This document shows positions 60,767 to 64,000 of a stretch of 64,000 nucleotides of DNA, piece after piece. The DNA is taken from assembly GCF_013377885.1 (NCBI RefSeq), contig NZ_JABKAU010000010.1, positions 1 through 64,000 on the forward strand, given 5' to 3'. The first letter of the stretch is position 1. Every line of letters begins with the position of its first letter. The position numbers were made by a program, and so were the translations under genes. Below the pieces are notes generated by a model that searched no databases, was not told the DNA's origin, and worked only from the letters and a program-made list of their open reading frames with translations. The stretch is from Hymenobacter lapidiphilus (lineage in GTDB: Bacteria > Bacteroidota > Bacteroidia > Cytophagales > Hymenobacteraceae).

Positions 60767-61495
60767 TTAAAGCGTCATCAGGTTGTCGGCCACCAGTACT
60801 ACAGGTACCAGCGGGGCGAGCAGCTTGGCCACTTCGGCGGGCGTTTTTATGGTGTCGAGTCCGGCCTGGTTGCCGGTAGGCGTTATCACATCGGGCCCGG
60901 CAAAGGAGTTGGGCTCGGCCTGGTCGCGTACAAAAGCTGCGTGGCGCGCCTTTACGGAGGTGATTTTGAGCAGCAGACGCAGGTAGCTACTGTTTGCCAG
61001 GCGCCGGCCCAGGCCGTTGTAGGCGCCCACCGCCAAGTCTTCGAGGGTGCGGGCAGCCTCATACGCACCCTTGCGCGTGGTGAGGGTATAGGTCGTGAAG
61101 TTGAATTCCAGCGCCGTCGTCAGGCCGTTATCGTAGACTGACGTACCGAGCACCGACTTGTAGAACTCGCGGTAAATAACCTCGTGGTCGCGCATATCCA
61201 CGAAAGCAGCCGTATCGGCGGCCGTAAAATCGGACGGGGGCGCTGTAACGACCTTTTGGTAAAGCGACGCCTGTATCTGGGCAACCAGATAGGTCAGGTT
61301 GAGAATGCCCGTGTCGTTGGCCGCAAAGACCAGTGTGCCGGTACCGCCATCCGGCCCTGGCGTTGGGTCGTCGTCGTCGTTGCCGCAGCCGGCCAGTACC
61401 AGCGCCGAGGAAGCAGCCGTAGCACCGGCTACCCGTAGAAAAGTGCGCCGGCGCAGGGCCCGGCCCGAAAAAGAAGTGTCTGCCAAATCAGCCAT
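60767..61495 (-). CDS. Ferritin-like lipoprotein 1a with Tat-like leader
   Basis: 242 residues from the ATG at 61495 (MADLADTSFSGRALRRRTFL). RRRTFLRVAGATAASSALVL and LAGC combine a twin-arginine-like motif and a lipobox. The ferritin-like domain has LTYLVAQIQASLYQKVVTAP, DHEVIYREFYKSVLGTSV, LEDLAVGAYNGLGRRL and VKARHAAFVRDQAEPN. Its partner (1b) follows by 19 bp. A -7 box ends three bases before the ATG, so the transcript is probably leaderless. Confidence 0.82.
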   Translation of the reverse strand: MADLADTSFSGRALRRRTFLRVAGATAASSALVLAGCGNDDDDPTPGPDGGTGTLVFAANDTGILNLTYLVAQIQASLYQKVVTAPPSDFTAADTAAFVDMRDHEVIYREFYKSVLGTSVYDNGLTTALEFNFTTYTLTTRKGAYEAARTLEDLAVGAYNGLGRRLANSSYLRLLLKITSVKARHAAFVRDQAEPNSFAGPDVITPTGNQAGLDTIKTPAEVAKLLAPLVPVVLVADNLMTL

Positions 61496-61498
61496 ACG

Positions 61499-61506
61499 CG
61501 AAAATA
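61499..61506 (-). promoter_or_regulatory. -7 box abutting ferritin-like gene 1a
   Basis: TATTTTCG on the minus strand with a TTG 15-18 bp upstream. The box ends three bases from the start codon. Confidence 0.55.
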
Positions 61507-61735
61507 AATCCGACAAGCAACAACCCAACGCAGGTTGCCAAGTCCCGGAAGGTAAAGGTACTTCATTGAACCCGGATGCTCTACCGCCACGATACCGATA
61601 CCGGCCGGAAGGTTGTCAGGCCAGCGCAGCGGGCAGCGGGCCTGGCACCTGCACCGCGCCGTTTAGCCTGCTTGAGTCTGCCCAACTCCCTGCTCTGGTA
61701 CAATTGCCACGCTATGCGGGCGTCCTGTCAAATGA
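61507..61735. other. Spacer between the two ferritin-like gene pairs
   Basis: About 230 bp, with only the -33 region of gene 1a and no other recognisable feature before the terminator at 61736. Confidence 0.5.
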
Positions 61736-61770
61736 AAACAGGCTGCTCCTTACGGAACAGCCTGTTTTTA
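61736..61770 (-). terminator. Terminator of the second ferritin-like pair
   Basis: AAAACAGGCTG / CAGCCTGTTTTT stem-loop with T-run on the minus strand, 27 bp past the stop codon of gene 2b. Confidence 0.85.
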
Positions 61771-61797
61771 TTGGGAAAGCAAAAAAGCTGTAGCAGC

Positions 61798-62613
61798 TTA
61801 TCCTTGTACGAAACCACCAGCGCGCGAGGCGTCGAGTACTTCGGCCATGGTCAGAATTTCGTCGAACGAAGCCGCCGCATCATTGGCCGAGTAAGGCGTG
61901 CCGAGCTGGCTGGTGATGTTAACGTTCGATTGGATAACGTTATCCTCACGGATAGTACCGGTGTATACCGGACCCAGTGGAGCAGGCAAGTTCGAGTCGG
62001 AAGCAGGAATCCAAGGAGCCTGCATGCGCATGGTACGGATATGAGCTGCGTGACGAGCTTCTACCGAGTGAATCTGGAGGGCAACCTGGAGCAAACTGGT
62101 CGTACCGGCCATTTTGCCTAACAAGTTACCAGCCTGACCTTTGTAGGCCCGTACACCGGTGTCTTCCAATGCCTGGGCTACTACCAACTGAGTAGGATAG
62201 TCGGCTGGGAAAGCCGAAGTCTTAAATTTTACGTTCGTCACGGGCGTGCCGTTCAGCGCTCTGATGGTATCAGACAGCAGCTTAACGTGAGCAGTTTCGT
62301 GCTTCAGGATAGTAGCAATGGCTCCGGCGGCGACACCAGCGGGTACTCTGCCGGCGGCAGTCATCTTCTTGTAGTAATCCTCTTCCAACAGCTCCAGGGT
62401 CAGGGCGTAGTTGAGGACTTCAACAACACTGGGAGTCGTCGTCTGGCCATAGGCCTTCGAAAACAGCGAGGATACGAAAACTGGGGCGGCGGCCAAGGCA
62501 CCCATTTTGGCAGTGTTGCCAAGGCTTTTGAATACTGCCCGACGGGAGTCGAAGCGGCCCAGTACGTCGGCGTCTACTTCCGACAGTTGCTCAATTATGC
62601 GAAGTATGTTCAT
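61798..62613 (-). CDS. Ferritin-like domain protein 2b
   Basis: 271 residues (MNILRIIEQLSEVDADVLGR). RRAVFKSLGNTAKMGALAAA and PVFVSSLFSKAYGQ resemble a Tat-type leader. The ferritin-like domain includes VLNYALTLELLEEDYYKKMT, LKHETAHVKLLSDTIRAL, LEDTGVRAYKGQAGNL and SVEARHAAHIRTMRMQAP. Same class as 1b; it follows gene 2a by 29 bp and has the pair terminator. Proteins of this class are linked to desiccation and oxidative stress by annotation only. Confidence 0.85.
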   Translation of the reverse strand: MNILRIIEQLSEVDADVLGRFDSRRAVFKSLGNTAKMGALAAAPVFVSSLFSKAYGQTTTPSVVEVLNYALTLELLEEDYYKKMTAAGRVPAGVAAGAIATILKHETAHVKLLSDTIRALNGTPVTNVKFKTSAFPADYPTQLVVAQALEDTGVRAYKGQAGNLLGKMAGTTSLLQVALQIHSVEARHAAHIRTMRMQAPWIPASDSNLPAPLGPVYTGTIREDNVIQSNVNITSQLGTPYSANDAAASFDEILTMAEVLDASRAGGFVQG

Positions 62614-62642
62614 GATGATGGCTCGTTAAAAGGAAGGAGGAA

Positions 62643-63365
62643 TTACTTACCGACTCTCGAAGCGTCGAGCTTCTCTTTGATGAAGCTCTGAGCCGCCGTT
62701 ACCACATCGACCGGCTCCATGGCCTTGTCGAGGCCGTTGGCGTCGATGATGCTGTCATCAGCAAACGAGCCGGGGGAAATCAGGTCGCGCACATAAGCGG
62801 CGTGACGGGCTTCTACCGATACAATCTGTCCGGCAATTACCAAGTAAGCCGGCGTCTTCAGGTATTTACCTGCACCATTATAAGCGGCTACTCCCAAATC
62901 CTCGAACGTTTTGGCGGTAGCCAATACCGAAGCACGCTTCGTGAAGTCGATGGACGTGAAGATAGGCGTCAGGCCGGGGATGATCTGGCCTGGCGCGTCG
63001 CGATTGATAGCCGCCTTGAAGAAGTCGCGGTGAATAGCTTCATGTGCGGCTACCTGGTTGAAGTAGTCCTTTTCCAGAGTCGAGAAGTCGGCGGCGGGCG
63101 TGGCCTTTACCTGGGCATAGAAAGCAGCTTCGAGCTGCTCCAGAGCGTATGCGTAGTTGAGCACGCCTACATCACCCGAACCCAAATTCACGGTGCCGTT
63201 GGGCGTAACGATTTCGTTATCGTCGTCGTCACAGCCCGAAAGCAGCAGAGCAGTAGCTCCGGCCGTAGCTCCGGCGTACATGAAGAACGAGCGGCGCTTG
63301 ATAGGCGTGTACAGCGGCTTGGCGAATTCCGCCTCTTCGCTGGCATTTTGCTTGATGTTGGACAT
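62643..63365 (-). CDS. Ferritin-like lipoprotein 2a with Tat-like leader
   Basis: 240 residues (MSNIKQNASEEAEFAKPLYT). KRRSFFMYAGATAGATALLL and LSGC combine a Tat-like motif and a lipobox, as in 1a. The domain has LNYAYALEQLEAAFYAQVKA, HEAIHRDFFKAAINRDAPG, FEDLGVAAYNGAGKYL and SVEARHAAYVRDLISPGSF. First gene of the pair 2a-2b. A TTG and TATTTCTC spaced 18 bp lie just upstream. Confidence 0.85.
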   Translation of the reverse strand: MSNIKQNASEEAEFAKPLYTPIKRRSFFMYAGATAGATALLLSGCDDDDNEIVTPNGTVNLGSGDVGVLNYAYALEQLEAAFYAQVKATPAADFSTLEKDYFNQVAAHEAIHRDFFKAAINRDAPGQIIPGLTPIFTSIDFTKRASVLATAKTFEDLGVAAYNGAGKYLKTPAYLVIAGQIVSVEARHAAYVRDLISPGSFADDSIIDANGLDKAMEPVDVVTAAQSFIKEKLDASRVGK

Positions 63366-63819
63366 TAGAGAAATAGTTTGGGTGAAAAAAAGGCAAGTTG
63401 AATCTGCACGCCCTGGGGCAGAGAATTACAAGTCAGGAACTTCTGCCGAAAAGAGCGGTGGAGTAGTTGCTGGGTAGAGTTACGACTGCAACTCAGCAGT
63501 GGATTGAGAATAACCGAAATTTTGTAACATATTATATGTAATGTGCTGATAGATAGAATATGCCTTTTTCAATGCAAGGGGTATTTTTCAATAGAATGCC
63601 TCAATGAAAGGCGTCTGATAATCAGTTTAGTATGGTGAGAAATTGCTGGTATTGAATTTGTGCGCGACTATAATAGTGGGTTGCGGATTTTGTGCTACTC
63701 CATTATGGAGTGCGAACGGCTACGCATCCAAATTGTTCTGGCCCAACCCTATTGGTAACCCTAAGATCAGTCCGGTAGCCGGGCGTTGGTAGGCTCAGTA
63801 GCCCCAAAGCAGTTTTTCG
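63366..63819. other. Intergenic region between ferritin-like gene 2a and the right-edge gene
   Basis: 454 bp, AT-rich near 63500-63700, with no gene or repeat recognised. It holds the gene 2a promoter on one side and the -7 box at 63820 on the other. Degenerate A/T runs only. Confidence 0.5.
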
Positions 63820-63827
63820 TAGCTTTG
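63820..63827 (+). promoter_or_regulatory. -7 box of the right-edge secreted protein gene
   Basis: TAGCTTTG, 26 bp before the ATG at 63854. Confidence 0.55.
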
Positions 63828-63853
63828 AAACCCACCCGCTGAAGTTGGGCATC

Positions 63854-64000
63854 ATGCGTTTAGTTCTGGTTGTGTTTTGCTGGATGCTGCTGCTGCCCTC
63901 TTTTGGTGCCCATGCGCAGCCAACGGTACCAGCCGGCACGGCCGATATTGAATTGGGGCCGGGTGCTTTTCCGCTCAATGAGTATTACACCATCAGCTTC
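63854..64000 (+). CDS. Secreted protein, BatD-like start (cut by window edge)
   Basis: 49 codons are visible. MRLVLVVFCWMLLLPSFGAH is a signal peptide ending in HAQ, followed by VPAGTADIELGPGAF and PLNEYYTISF, which resembles the start of BatD-type oxygen-tolerance proteins (an LGP...PLNE...I motif at the first Ig-like domain). Only the N-terminus is present, so this is tentative. Confidence 0.45.
   Translation, partial: MRLVLVVFCWMLLLPSFGAHAQPTVPAGTADIELGPGAFPLNEYYTISF

Noticed and set aside
63703..63978. 91-codon open frame on the minus strand at the right edge
   Set aside because: Overlaps the signal peptide and -7 box of the plus-strand gene, which are better supported.

Overview
The window reads as chromosomal DNA from a GC-rich member of the Bacteroidota, most likely a Hymenobacter or close relative in the Cytophagales. 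The reasons are the promoter grammar (TAnnTTTG-type -7 boxes in front of many genes, almost no Shine-Dalgarno sites), the gene families (NagB-LmbE fusion, SusC/CirA-style TonB receptor with carboxypeptidase-like N-terminal domain, paired ferritin-like exported proteins, DUF3108/DUF3089 proteins) and the dense dispersed intergenic hairpins. This is inference from content; no marker rRNA lies in the window.

Layout. 0-5.4 kb: tail of a transposase, a YeiH-type transporter and several exported or membrane proteins. 5.4-9.1 kb: translation block rplM-rpsI-rpsB-tsf and an RluA-type pseudouridine synthase. 9.3-14.0 kb: PhoB/PhoR-like two-component pair, DUF3108 protein and recA. 14.2-21.9 kb: envelope genes (outer membrane barrel, MoxR ATPase, SurA-like and lipoprotein PPIases). 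22.0-24.9 kb: a SpoIIE phosphatase / STAS / RsbW-like partner-switching set. 25.1-33.6 kb: guaB, SDR, hrpB, rhodanese, a nicotinamide riboside uptake pair (pnuC plus NadR-type kinase), an aldose epimerase-like protein and a GNAT. 34.2-41.4 kb: a TPP riboswitch driving a TonB-dependent receptor (probable thiamine uptake), then an APC transporter and the K+ uptake pair trkH/ktrB and trkA/ktrA. 41.7-45.0 kb: glutaryl-CoA-type acyl-CoA dehydrogenase, a low-GC insert, a RelE-type toxin-antitoxin pair, DUF4268 and HIRAN proteins. 46.7-48.2 kb: ruvB and the decayed 3' end of an ACR3 arsenite exporter gene. 48.4-51.8 kb: a signalling group (two STAS-like proteins, a multi-PAS protein without a kinase domain, a CZB-like protein, a GAF protein). 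51.9-59.5 kb: NagB-LmbE fusion, exported MBL-fold protein, CsbD-like protein, HelD-type helicase, QueG. 59.8-63.4 kb: four ferritin-like exported proteins arranged as two copies of a two-gene unit. The right edge starts a secreted, BatD-like protein.

The least ordinary material is between the genes. At least ten long inverted repeats (about 75-200 bp) share a few cores; in three of them both arms have changed together. A second class, degenerate 7-bp tandem arrays, sits at gene 3' ends and in three cases supplies the stop codon. Other items worth checking are the duplicated 3' end of the acyl-CoA dehydrogenase gene around a low-GC insert, the arsenite-exporter remnant broken by a stop codon, the APC transporter next to KtrAB that has the general layout of KimA-type K+ importers, and the -7 boxes lying only a few bases from start codons.
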